Below are positions 15,254 to 24,100 of a DNA stretch of 64,000 nt, one piece after another. The notes below the pieces were generated by a model. It searched no databases. It worked only from the letters and a program-made list of their open reading frames with translations, and was not told the origin of the DNA. The translations under genes were made by a program, and so were the position numbers. The stretch covers positions 26,086 through 90,085 of the forward strand of contig CACXCN010000028.1 in NCBI GenBank assembly GCA_902766095.1. The letters are read 5' to 3'. Each line of letters opens with the position of its first letter. Position 1 is the stretch's first letter. This DNA is from an uncultured Selenomonas sp. Its GTDB lineage: Bacteria; Bacillota; Negativicutes; Selenomonadales; Selenomonadaceae.

Positions 15254-16492
15254 TTATTTCAGGCGCAGGGAATTCAGTGCGGTCAGCAGTGTGAGGGACA
15301 GGTTGATAAGCAGGGTCGGGACGGGCGTGAGCAGCGGACCGCCGAAGGCATGGAGCAGGCCCATGGCCCAGGGAATCGTCACGAGGCTCACGATGATGGT
15401 CAGGCGGCGGTTCTGGTGCTGCAGCTGATAGAGGCGGCGGCCCAGATTGATGAGGAGCGTGAGCGCGTAAAGGGAATGGGCGGGCAGTGTAACCGAGGGA
15501 GTGTCATGACCGGTGGCCCCGGTGTCGGCCGCGGTATCCGGAGTATCCGCAGCAGCGGGGGATTTTGCGGCCATGCGTACGACGACGTCAGCCTCGGCAC
15601 CGGCCGCAGCGTCGCGCTCGTCGGTGGCCAGGACAGCTACGGTGGAGCCGCCCGCCCGGAGCAGCTGGATCTCACGGGCTTTGGCGATGGGACTGAGGCC
15701 GTGGCGGGCCTCGTCGAGTGACAGTTGCCGGGCGGTATAGGCGGCCAGACGACGGTCGGCACTCGTCATGAGTATGAGGCGCAGGCCGAGCTGCTGCAGC
15801 CGGGACAGGGCGGCTGGTATGCCGGGGGCCGGTTCATCGACGAAGGCGATGATGCCGCGGCCATAGGAGCCGCGGCCTATGAATACCGGTACTGCGCCGC
15901 GTGTGGCCAGCTGGTCGGCACGCGTGAGCAGGTCGGCGGAGAGATGGACGCCCTCGGACTCGACGAGCTGGCGGGAACCTACATAGACGGGGTCGCGATT
16001 GACAATCGCCTCGACGCCGGCGCCCGGGAATTCCTGATTGCCAGTCGCCGGCGGGATGCGCAGGCGGCGGTTCTTTATGGCGGCGGCTATGGCCCGGGCA
16101 TAGGGGTGAGAGGATCCCTGCTCCGTAGCGGCTGCCAGCTCGAGCAGGGCATTCTGGCCGATGCCCTCGGGGATGATCTGCGATATCAGCGGATCATTGG
16201 CGAAAAGCTGGCTGCGGCGGGCCAGCACGAGCGTGTCGACATCACCGAGGAGCGGCAGGGCCTCCGGTGTGCTCAGGCGGACTCCATATCCGGCAGCAGC
16301 CTTGCGGATGCGATAGCGGCTGACGGCCTGGCTGCCCAGATGTGGCAGCGGGAGCGCAGCACAGATGATGGACAGTCCGATGTTGACGGCAGTCATCATA
16401 TCATCGCCCGCGGCATACCAGTATATGGTCATGACGATGGCAGCGATGAGCATGATGACCAGGATATATTTATAGGATATTGATTTGCTCAT
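15254..16492 (-). CDS. P-type-ATPase-like pseudoenzyme (catalytic motifs lost)
   Basis: An intact 412-residue protein that matches the C-terminal two-thirds of P1B metal ATPases. It has a TM5-TM6-like pair (about 9-27 and 34-52), a P/N-domain region, and a TM7-TM8-like pair at the end. The N-domain SHP (128-130), the lead-in GDVDTLVL, the PGAGVEA loop and P-domain spacing are kept. Every catalytic motif is changed: CPC is LPL (47-49), DKTGT is ARRSQ (91-95), TGDN is TSAD (243-246), and GDGxNDxP is ATDERDAA (289-296). The actuator domain with TGES and TM1-4 are absent. It cannot form the aspartyl phosphate. No frameshift is seen, arguing against simple decay. It lies upstream of the cyd operon. 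A regulatory or partner role is inference. Confidence 0.8.
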   Translation of the reverse strand: MSKSISYKYILVIMLIAAIVMTIYWYAAGDDMMTAVNIGLSIICAALPLPHLGSQAVSRYRIRKAAAGYGVRLSTPEALPLLGDVDTLVLARRSQLFANDPLISQIIPEGIGQNALLELAAATEQGSSHPYARAIAAAIKNRRLRIPPATGNQEFPGAGVEAIVNRDPVYVGSRQLVESEGVHLSADLLTRADQLATRGAVPVFIGRGSYGRGIIAFVDEPAPGIPAALSRLQQLGLRLILMTSADRRLAAYTARQLSLDEARHGLSPIAKAREIQLLRAGGSTVAVLATDERDAAAGAEADVVVRMAAKSPAAADTPDTAADTGATGHDTPSVTLPAHSLYALTLLINLGRRLYQLQHQNRRLTIIVSLVTIPWAMGLLHAFGGPLLTPVPTLLINLSLTLLTALNSLRLK

Positions 16493-16522
16493 ATCAGGAA
16501 CCTCTTTTCTCTAACTGAATCT

Positions 16523-16551
16523 ATTATCCGCCAAAGAGCGGACACGGTCAA
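16523..16551 (-). promoter_or_regulatory. Probable promoter of the P-type-ATPase-like gene
   Basis: On the minus strand TTGACC, a 17-base spacer, then GATAAT. The spacer contains a small inverted repeat, TCCGC...GCGGA, which could be an operator. Confidence 0.5.
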
Positions 16552-16707
16552 TAGACACGGACGAAAGTCTTGTCAGCGGGCGGTATAGCTGATAAAATCA
16601 TTATATAGGTGGGAACAAAACATGAAATGTTGGCTTTTGCATGCGTTTAAAGATACCGATATGATATATAGTATAAAGGGAATGTGGACAAGAGGGATGA
16701 TGTGGGA

Positions 16708-19572
16708 ATGGCGATGGTGATAAAAGACAATGCCCAGGCCGGGATGATACTGGGCGAGCTGAACAAGAATACAAAGAGCCGTGATAAAGCCGCCAGCAGA
16801 CTGGCTGCCGGGCAACGTATCATCGGGGCTGGTGATGGCGCATCTGAGTTTGCAATCTCTGAAAAGATGCGCGTCCGCATCCGGGCTCTTGAGCAGAATG
16901 AAGCGAATGTGCAGAATGGTGCCGCTTTGCTTAACGTGGCTGAGGGGGCTGTGGCTAATCAGGTTGAACTCATGCGCACGATAAAGGAGCGTGTGATCAA
17001 CGCAAACAATGACCACAATACCGATATCGATCGCCAGACTATCCAGAAGGAAATCGACCAAGCCTATGACGAAATAGAGGATATCGCTGTCGACACCCGA
17101 TACAATGACATGCAGCTCCTGACCGGTGGCAACTTCATCGAAAAAAGGGTGATGAGCTGGGCCGCACTCGATGAGCCCGTGACCGTCCCTGACAGCGATG
17201 CACTGAACATGATTCCCGATACATATCCTGGCACTTATAACGGTGTCGAGGGGCCTTTTGATAAGTTCACAGCCTATAGCAAGGCAGCGGATTCGCTACT
17301 GGGCATCTCAGGTACCACGACGTTGTCAGGGAGCATGCCGGCTACGAGTGGCGTTAAACGCATTGTGGAAGTGGATTTCTCCGTGTATACTGATGTACCG
17401 AGCTTGGTCAATACCGGTATACAGCTGACTGATGACGGTACCTATGTATTCACGGATGGCACGAGTGATTTGCCCTCAGGCATCAATCAAGTTGATATCA
17501 GCAATTGCAGTACAGTGGATGAAGCTGTCAGTAAGCTGGCCACGGCCATCGGCTCGCGAGCCAGTGCGGCGAATGGTAAGTTGCAGGTGACGTCGTCATC
17601 CGATGGCGCTAGTGGCCGACAGTTCTCGGTCGTACCATATTCTTATACCGGAGCTACGAAGACAGCTGCTGTTGCCTATCGTCAGGGAGCAGCCGGCACC
17701 GGGCTTTCTTCACTGCCGTTGTCTTTATCTGGTGGTACGAACGGGCAGCGTATATATAGCCCGAGCACCACGAAGACAGAGACTTACACCTATACAGAAA
17801 CGACACCACCATCTGCACCAGGAGAATCAGCTACAGTCGTGACCAAGACCGGAACCAGGACTGTTACTGTACCAGGGGAACTGTTGCGCACTATCCCTGG
17901 CACCAAAGCCTCGGCATCCATCGATGTGAGCAGTGTCAACGATGGGACCGGATTGACGGTCAATGGTTCAGGGACTACCTACTTGAAGTTTGCTTCTGGC
18001 TATAGCACCCCTGTTCTCCAAAACGGAGTTTATGTCATAGATAAGACTGCCACAGCCAGCTGGACCAGCGGTGGTATCAGCTTTTCACTAGATGGTGGTA
18101 AGCTGACTATGACTGCTACTGCTATCGGTACCTACGGCAACTCCTATGGTGCAATCGATGGGGTGACCGAAGTGCAAGCCCAGCCCGCCGTCTACTATAC
18201 AAGTGTGACCGGCAATAAAGCTCCGGTCACTGTAGTGCAGGAAGCTACTGATGGCACCCCCGGCATACCCGATCATGTCGATATCGACATGTCCAGCTTG
18301 GATTCTACGGATTCTGCTGCTCTGGAGGCATTTATTTCGCAGCTTGTCAATGGCAAGACGCATACTCGCCTGTACTATCCGTCGGACACAGCCACTCCTA
18401 TGGAGTTCTATGACAGTGGTGCTGCAAATCCGCTGGCCCAGTCGGCTTATCAAGCGGTATCTGGCCTTAATATAGTCTCTTCGACTGGCATAGATTTGAA
18501 TGATTTGCGCCAGTCGGTAGCATCTGGCAGCACGATAGCTGAGGCCTTCGCTTCCCTGATGCAGAGTGCAAATTCGTATTTCAGTCTGGTCACTGACAGT
18601 ACCGGCAAATTGACGGCCCTGCGCCTTAATGCCCCCTCTTATTCATCGACAGGGACGCTCACCGTAACCAAAGAAACTCCATATTATTATGATATCGATA
18701 TGTCTTCAGTGATTACCGGTAAGTCCCCAGCCGATTTGAACGGCGAGGGCTTCCGCTTCTACTGTGCGACTGATGAGGGGCAGTGGTTCAATATATCTTT
18801 CTTCGATTCTGATGATATGGGCGAGGGGTTTTCGCTCGAGGCAAAACCTAAGGGAAAGTCGGGAGTGGATCTGCAGACGATATATATTGATGTGGCTAAT
18901 GTGACGGATGGAGCCTCATTGGCAAAGGCTATTTACGATCAGGGGAAAACGGCGATGCTGAACCGGAACCACAATTACTTTTTCTCGTATAATCCTGAAG
19001 AACCGAGCAAGCTGACTATATATGATAAGCGCCTGGTAGATTTATCAAAATATGCAGCCTACCAACAGCCTCTTGGTGCCAAAATTGCTGATGGTGTCAT
19101 CGATGATGTCATTCTGCTCGAACGTGACGTACGAACAAAGCATCTTATCATCCAGGATACTGACAAAGCCAGTATGAACACAGTCATCAATATTCCCCAG
19201 ACATCCCTTGATCACATATTCGAATTCATACCCGGCAATCGGGACATATCGGAATTCAATGTCAACACGAGAGAAATGCGTGAGAACCTTTTGGGGAAGG
19301 CGGAATCGCCAGGCATCCTGGATAAGGGGATAGAATATCTGTTGTCCGCGCAGACGCTCATCGGGGCTGAACACAGCCGCCTGGATTACGATGCGAGCAA
19401 CATCATCACGGCCCGTGAGATGTCACAGGCTGCAGAATCCACTATCCGCGATGCGGACATGGCAAAAACTATGGTGCAATACACCAAATCGAGCATATTG
19501 AGTCAGGTCGCTCAATCTATGCTTGCTCAGGCCAATCAGGGCAGCTCTGATATTTTGAACTTGTTACAGTAA
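16708..19572 (+). CDS. Very large flagellin (954 aa)
   Basis: The filament subunit of the flagellum. Residues 1 to about 150 are the N-terminal D0/D1 helices (TKSRDKAASRLAAGQRI, NVQNGAALLNVAEGA). The last 85 residues are the C-terminal D1/D0 helices ending QSMLAQANQGSSDILNLLQ. Between them lie about 700 Ser/Thr/Gly-rich, beta-like residues with recurring (I/V)D(M/V)SS units, presumably surface-exposed and perhaps glycosylated. Two cysteines (in SNCST and FYCAT) are unusual for a flagellin. The start is the ATG at 16708, 11 bases after AGAGGG; GTG codons at 16702 and 16684 are alternatives. A sigma-28-like -10 (CCGATAT) lies upstream without a matching -35. No other flagellar gene is in the window. 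Confidence 0.88.
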   Translation: MAMVIKDNAQAGMILGELNKNTKSRDKAASRLAAGQRIIGAGDGASEFAISEKMRVRIRALEQNEANVQNGAALLNVAEGAVANQVELMRTIKERVINANNDHNTDIDRQTIQKEIDQAYDEIEDIAVDTRYNDMQLLTGGNFIEKRVMSWAALDEPVTVPDSDALNMIPDTYPGTYNGVEGPFDKFTAYSKAADSLLGISGTTTLSGSMPATSGVKRIVEVDFSVYTDVPSLVNTGIQLTDDGTYVFTDGTSDLPSGINQVDISNCSTVDEAVSKLATAIGSRASAANGKLQVTSSSDGASGRQFSVVPYSYTGATKTAAVAYRQGAAGTGLSSLPLSLSGGTNGQRIYSPSTTKTETYTYTETTPPSAPGESATVVTKTGTRTVTVPGELLRTIPGTKASASIDVSSVNDGTGLTVNGSGTTYLKFASGYSTPVLQNGVYVIDKTATASWTSGGISFSLDGGKLTMTATAIGTYGNSYGAIDGVTEVQAQPAVYYTSVTGNKAPVTVVQEATDGTPGIPDHVDIDMSSLDSTDSAALEAFISQLVNGKTHTRLYYPSDTATPMEFYDSGAANPLAQSAYQAVSGLNIVSSTGIDLNDLRQSVASGSTIAEAFASLMQSANSYFSLVTDSTGKLTALRLNAPSYSSTGTLTVTKETPYYYDIDMSSVITGKSPADLNGEGFRFYCATDEGQWFNISFFDSDDMGEGFSLEAKPKGKSGVDLQTIYIDVANVTDGASLAKAIYDQGKTAMLNRNHNYFFSYNPEEPSKLTIYDKRLVDLSKYAAYQQPLGAKIADGVIDDVILLERDVRTKHLIIQDTDKASMNTVINIPQTSLDHIFEFIPGNRDISEFNVNTREMRENLLGKAESPGILDKGIEYLLSAQTLIGAEHSRLDYDASNIITAREMSQAAESTIRDADMAKTMVQYTKSSILSQVAQSMLAQANQGSSDILNLLQ

Positions 19573-19659
19573 GCATGGAGGAATATCATTGGCCCGTGCC
19601 TCGAGGAAAAGATGGTAATATATTTCGGATTACCTGGCGGTCAGGCAAGGAGGATGTTT

Positions 19660-20541
19660 ATGATTGATCAATTGACGGTCGAGGGACAGGCAAAGATAAA
19701 TCTGTCGCTCGATATACTTGGCAAGCGGAGCGACGGGTATCATGAGGTGGCTATGGTCATGCAGTCCATCGGACTGTCGGATACCCTGGAGCTGGAGAAA
19801 CTGCCGGCAGACGGGCAGGTGGAGCTGGAGCTGGCGGGCGCTGCAGCCGGCATAGAGGCGGATGAGAGCAATCTGGCCTGGCGGGCGGCAGCACTCTTGC
19901 TGCGCGAGGGACAGGTGCACGGCGGCGTGCGCATGCGGCTGACGAAGCGCATACCGATTGCGGCGGGGCTTGCCGGCGGCTCGACCGATGCGGCGTCTGC
20001 CTTGCGCGGAGTCAACGAGCTGTATGAGCTGGGCTATGATACCGGGCAGCTCTGTGAGTTCGGTGCGCGCCTGGGTATGGATATCCCGTTCTGCCTGCGG
20101 GGCGGTACGATGTTGGCCACTGGGCGCGGGGAGATGCTGCGTCGGCTGCCGGACATGCCTCGGACCTATGTCGTGCTGGCCAAGCCGCCGATCGGCATAT
20201 CGACCGCCTGGGCGTATCAGCATTATGACGCCGAGGGGGCCGAGCATCATCCGGATAATGAACGGCTCGAGCAGGAAATAGCGTCCGGTGAGCGAAAAGC
20301 GATAGCCGGATTATTGTGCAATGTGCTGGAAAGTGTTAGTATAAAAAAGTATGGAATAATTTCGGAGTACAAGCAGCTCATGCTGCAGGCCGGGGCTATG
20401 GCCGCCATGATGTCGGGCAGCGGCCCGACGGTGTTCGGGCTCTGCCCTGACGAGGACACGGCCGGAAATGTAGCGGAGCTGCTGCGGCGCGAGACGGAGG
20501 CGGCGGTATTCGTCACTACCACGACGGGGCCGTGCGCGTGA
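19660..20541 (+). CDS. ispE: 4-diphosphocytidyl-2-C-methyl-D-erythritol kinase IspE
   Basis: The GHMP-family kinase that phosphorylates CDP-methylerythritol in the MEP isoprenoid pathway, which supplies undecaprenyl phosphate and quinones. It has the N-terminal AKINLSLDILGKRSDGYHEV, the ATP-binding glycine loop PIAAGLAGGSTDAASALRG, and the C-terminal MMSGSGPTVFGL. The length is 293 residues. The start is the ATG at 19660, six bases from AAGGAGG; the ATG at 19654 sits directly against that site. It lies 87 bases after the flagellin and ahead of a GntR regulator. Confidence 0.94.
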   Translation: MIDQLTVEGQAKINLSLDILGKRSDGYHEVAMVMQSIGLSDTLELEKLPADGQVELELAGAAAGIEADESNLAWRAAALLLREGQVHGGVRMRLTKRIPIAAGLAGGSTDAASALRGVNELYELGYDTGQLCEFGARLGMDIPFCLRGGTMLATGRGEMLRRLPDMPRTYVVLAKPPIGISTAWAYQHYDAEGAEHHPDNERLEQEIASGERKAIAGLLCNVLESVSIKKYGIISEYKQLMLQAGAMAAMMSGSGPTVFGLCPDEDTAGNVAELLRRETEAAVFVTTTTGPCA

Positions 20542-20620
20542 GTCACCGGACCGGAGTGATGTCCGTATGATATATGATATTAACATATGATGATATATAT
20601 TTAGAAATAGAGGGAATAAA

Positions 20621-21337
20621 ATGGAACATCGTTTGGCACCTATAAAGCTGGACAGTTATCAGCCCTTGCGCGAAGTCGTATGTGAGTCGCTGCGCGACGC
20701 GATACGCCGCGGCGTGCTGCAGCCAGGGGAGCGCATCATGGAGAGTCAGCTGGCGGAGGAGCTCGGTGTGAGCCGCACCCCGGTGCGCGAAGCCATCAGG
20801 AAGCTGGAGCTCGAGGGCTACGTGGTCATGATGCCGCGTCGCGGCACGTATGTGGCCAATATGTCGATCCGCGATATCAATGAGATTTTCGAAATCCGCA
20901 CGGCTCTGGAGTCGCTGTCAAACGGTCTGGCGGCCGAGCATATCACGGACGATGAGCTCGAGCACCTGCAGCGTTTGCTGGTCATCATAGGCGAGAATAT
21001 AAAATCCGGCAACATGGACAAGATCGTCGATACCGACATCGAGTTCCATGACCTGCTTTACCATGCGGCACGCAATGGGCGTCTCGTGGGCATCATATCG
21101 AACCTGCGCGACCAGCTGACGCGTTTCCGCACGCTGTCGATGTCGTACCCGGGCCGCCTCGAGGCTACGCTCGAGGAGCATAAGGCCATCGTCGAGGCCA
21201 TCGCAGCCGGTGATGGCAAGGCGGCGCGCAAGGCCGCTGAAAAGCATATGGAGAATTCCGAGAAGACATTGCTGAAGGCGATGGATGCCATCAAAGCCAA
21301 GAAAGAAGCGAAGAAAGGGCGCAAGTCCGAGCAGTGA
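20621..21337 (+). CDS. GntR-family transcriptional regulator, FadR (FCD) subfamily
   Basis: A DNA-binding repressor type. Residues about 12-80 form the winged helix-turn-helix (LREVVCESLRDAIRRG, ESQLAEELGVSRTPVREAIRKLE, PRRGTYV). Residues 85-220 form the all-helical FCD ligand domain with likely metal ligands D, H and H (DTDIEFHDLLYHAA, LEEHKAIVEAI, KHMENS). The last 20 residues are Lys-rich. It lies between ispE and glmU, an order common in Firmicutes, but the effector is not evident. The start at 20621 has GAGGGA seven bases upstream. Confidence 0.9.
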   Translation: MEHRLAPIKLDSYQPLREVVCESLRDAIRRGVLQPGERIMESQLAEELGVSRTPVREAIRKLELEGYVVMMPRRGTYVANMSIRDINEIFEIRTALESLSNGLAAEHITDDELEHLQRLLVIIGENIKSGNMDKIVDTDIEFHDLLYHAARNGRLVGIISNLRDQLTRFRTLSMSYPGRLEATLEEHKAIVEAIAAGDGKAARKAAEKHMENSEKTLLKAMDAIKAKKEAKKGRKSEQ

Positions 21338-21382
21338 GTACTGGCATGCAGCCAGACTATAGAATAAGGAGATTTTATAATA

Positions 21383-22753
21383 ATGTCAGCAGATCTAGTA
21401 ACAATCATATTGGCCGCCGGTAAAGGTACGCGCATGAAATCGAAGCTGCCGAAGGTCCTGCACAAGGCGGGCGGCAAGCCGATGCTCATGCATGTGCTCG
21501 ATGCAGCGAAGGCCGCCGGGTCCAAGCGCGATATCGTCGTCACAGGCTTTGGCGGTGACATGGTCCGCGAGGCGGTCGGTGACCGGGCGGAGTGCGTCAC
21601 GCAGACGGAGCAGCTCGGTACCGGTCATGCCGTGCTGCAGACCAAAGAGCTGCTGAAGGATGAGCAGGGTGTCGTCATGGTGCTCTGCGGCGATACGCCG
21701 CTGCTGACGGGCGACCTGCTGCGCAAGCTCTACGATGAGCATGTGGCTGCCGGAGCAAAGGCCACCGTGCTGACGGCCATCATGCCGGATGCTACGGGCT
21801 ATGGCCGCATCATCCGCGGTGCGGATGGCTCGGTACAGAAAATCGTCGAGCACAAGGACGCTACGGAGGCTGAGCGTCAGGTGCGCGAGGTCAATTCCGG
21901 CATCTACTGCTTCGATGCGCAGGCCATGTTCGCTGCGCTCGCGCAGGTGACGAATGATAATGCTCAGGGCGAGTACTATCTGCCGGATGTGCTCGGCATC
22001 CTGCGCAGCCAGGGCGAGAAGATATGGGCGGTCGCAGCCGATGACTATGAGTCGACGCTCGGCATCAACTCGCGTCTGCAGCTCTCGGGTGCGGAGAAGA
22101 TCCTGCGCCGCCGCAAGAACGAGGAGCTCATGGCCGCCGGTGTCACGATCATGGACCCGGATACGACCTATGTCGATGCCGATGTACAGGTTGGCCGTGA
22201 CACGGTCATCTATCCGCAGACGTGGCTCGAGGGCGATACCGTCATCGGTGAGGACTGCGAGATCGGACCATGCGTGCGCTTCCAGAATGTCAAGACGGGC
22301 AATCATGTCACGGGCCAGTTCACCTATGCCCATGACTGCGAGATGGACGACGGCGTCATCCTGGGCCAGTTCACCCATATCCGTCCGAACACGCATCTCT
22401 ATGAGCGCGTGAAGATCGGCAATTTCGTCGAGGTCAAGAACTCTGATATCGGTGTCGGCTCGAAGCTGCCGCATCTCTCGTATATCGGTGACTGCGATAT
22501 GGGCTCCGGCGTCAATATGGGCTGTGGCACGATCACTGTCAACTATGATGGCGTGCACAAGTTCCGTACGAAGGTCGGCAACGATGCCTTCGTGGGCTGC
22601 AACTCGAACCTGGTCGCACCGGTTACGGTCGAGGATGGAGCCTATATAGCCGCTGGCTCGACCATCACGAAGACGGCACCGAGCGAGGGGCTGACCATCG
22701 CCCGTGCCCGCCAGGTGACGCTCAAGGGCTGGAAGGATAAGCGTCAGAAATAA
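21383..22753 (+). CDS. glmU: Bifunctional UDP-N-acetylglucosamine pyrophosphorylase / glucosamine-1-phosphate N-acetyltransferase
   Basis: Makes UDP-GlcNAc for peptidoglycan and LPS. The N-terminal uridylyltransferase domain shows LAAGKGTRMKSKLPKVLHK (residues about 10-28) and the metal site near LCGDTPLL. The C-terminal domain is a left-handed beta-helix of hexapeptide repeats with GNFVEVKNS, LSYIGD and NMGCGTITVNYDG, the acetyl-CoA and glucosamine-phosphate site. At 456 residues it is standard length. AAGGAG precedes the ATG by 11 bases. prs follows in the same direction but has its own promoter. Confidence 0.96.
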   Translation: MSADLVTIILAAGKGTRMKSKLPKVLHKAGGKPMLMHVLDAAKAAGSKRDIVVTGFGGDMVREAVGDRAECVTQTEQLGTGHAVLQTKELLKDEQGVVMVLCGDTPLLTGDLLRKLYDEHVAAGAKATVLTAIMPDATGYGRIIRGADGSVQKIVEHKDATEAERQVREVNSGIYCFDAQAMFAALAQVTNDNAQGEYYLPDVLGILRSQGEKIWAVAADDYESTLGINSRLQLSGAEKILRRRKNEELMAAGVTIMDPDTTYVDADVQVGRDTVIYPQTWLEGDTVIGEDCEIGPCVRFQNVKTGNHVTGQFTYAHDCEMDDGVILGQFTHIRPNTHLYERVKIGNFVEVKNSDIGVGSKLPHLSYIGDCDMGSGVNMGCGTITVNYDGVHKFRTKVGNDAFVGCNSNLVAPVTVEDGAYIAAGSTITKTAPSEGLTIARARQVTLKGWKDKRQK

Positions 22754-22829
22754 TTGCGGTCCATTCGTTCTATCCGGCCAAAAAAAATCATAAAATTGCT
22801 TTTTTGCCCGAAAAAATGGCAAAAGGCTT

Positions 22830-22858
22830 TTGTAAAATGCACTTAAACAGTGTATACT
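22830..22858 (+). promoter_or_regulatory. Promoter of prs
   Basis: TTGTAA (22830-22835), a 17-base spacer and TATACT (22853-22858), 111 bases upstream of the prs start. A transcript from here would have a leader of about 105 nt. Confidence 0.7.
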
Positions 22859-22968
22859 AGGTAATGTGAAAGTTGACCGTTTTACGGGCGGCTGCGGGCG
22901 CGCTGGTATATGGCGGAGCGCTTGGGAGAGTTTTCATCTATCTATATGGTTTGGAGGATTTTTACAAA

Positions 22969-23916
22969 ATGGCTTTAGACACTGGCAATCTGTGTATCCT
23001 TACGGGTAATGCCAATCCTGATTTAGCGCAGAAGATCGCTGATCATATCGGCGTCAATCTCTGCGATGCACTCGTCAGCAAGTTCAACAATGGTGAGACG
23101 CAGGTAATGATCGGTGAGAGCATCCGCGGCAAGGATATATTCATCATCCAGCCAACGTCGTATCCGGTGAATGACAACCTCATGGAGCTCCTCATCATGG
23201 CTGATGCCTGCAAGCGCGCTTCGGCTCATAGCATCACGGCTGTGGTGCCGTACTACGCCTATGCGCGTCAGGATCGCAAGACCCGCGGCCGTGAGCCGAT
23301 ATCGGCCAAGCTCGTCGCCAACCTCATGACGACGGCCGGTGTCACCCGCGTCGTGACGGTCGACCTGCATGCCGGCCAGATCCAGGGCTTCTTTGATATA
23401 CCGGTCGACCATCTGGCAGCCGCTCCGACCATCGCGAATTATTTCCGCACGCAGAAGCTTGATAATATCGTCGTCGTATCGCCGGACCTCGGTGGTGTGA
23501 CGCGCGCCCGCGTGCTGGCCGATCATCTGAGTGCTCCGATCGCCATCATCGAGAAGCGCCGTCCGAAACCGGGCTGCGCCGAGGTCATGAACCTCATCGG
23601 CGATGTCGAGGGCAAGACGGCCATCATCATCGATGATATCGTCGATACGGCCGGCTCGCTCTGCGAGGGCGCCAAGGCGCTCGAGAAGCGCGGGGCCAAG
23701 CGCATATTTGCCTCTTGCTCGCATGCCATCCTGAGCGATCCGGCCGTGCAGCGCATCAATGATTCGCCTATCGAGAAACTGGTCATCACGGATACGATTC
23801 CGCTGCCGCCGGAGAAGGCCAGCGACAAGATCGTCGTGCTGTCACTCGCCAATCCGCTTGGCGATGTCATCATGCGCATCCAGAGCCATCGCTCGGTCAG
23901 CCAGCTTTTCCGCTGA
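22969..23916 (+). CDS. prs: Ribose-phosphate pyrophosphokinase (PRPP synthetase)
   Basis: Converts ribose-5-phosphate and ATP to PRPP for purine, pyrimidine, NAD, His and Trp synthesis. Motifs present are FNNGETQV, the catalytic/ATP loop YYAYARQDRK, the cation-binding VDLHAGQIQGFF and the PRPP-binding IIIDDIVDTAGS. The ATG at 22969 gives 315 residues, the usual length, with GGAGG 11 bases upstream; the open frame upstream is leader. The glmU-prs order is conserved in Firmicutes. Confidence 0.96.
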   Translation: MALDTGNLCILTGNANPDLAQKIADHIGVNLCDALVSKFNNGETQVMIGESIRGKDIFIIQPTSYPVNDNLMELLIMADACKRASAHSITAVVPYYAYARQDRKTRGREPISAKLVANLMTTAGVTRVVTVDLHAGQIQGFFDIPVDHLAAAPTIANYFRTQKLDNIVVVSPDLGGVTRARVLADHLSAPIAIIEKRRPKPGCAEVMNLIGDVEGKTAIIIDDIVDTAGSLCEGAKALEKRGAKRIFASCSHAILSDPAVQRINDSPIEKLVITDTIPLPPEKASDKIVVLSLANPLGDVIMRIQSHRSVSQLFR

Positions 23917-23937
23917 GCTGCATCACCAGCATATTCG

Positions 23938-23964
23938 AGGGCTGCCTCCGGGCAGTCCTTTTTG
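23938..23964 (+). terminator. Terminator after prs
   Basis: A 9-bp stem with one G-U pair (23938-23946 with 23951-23959), loop TCCG, then TTTT. Confidence 0.75.
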
Positions 23965-24100
23965 TGTGGGAATAGCGATTTTATTAACAGTTTGAGAAAA
24001 TAGAGTGCAGAGTGCCTTATACTGTGGTATAATCGTCAATGTGATTTTTCCGGTACGTTGCCGGGCAGGCTTGATGCCTTAGAATTTAGGAGGGTGAATT

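Noticed and set aside
15254..16492. Calling the P-type-ATPase-like gene a functional copper or cadmium pump
   Set aside because: The phosphorylated aspartate and all other catalytic motifs are absent, so it cannot work as an ion-pumping ATPase by itself.
16640..16665. A sigma-28 promoter for the flagellin
   Set aside because: A CCGATAT -10-like sequence is present, but no TAAA -35 occurs at the required 15-16 base spacing.
16573..17061. A 162-residue minus-strand frame over the flagellin start
   Set aside because: It lies opposite the conserved flagellin N-terminus and resembles nothing known.
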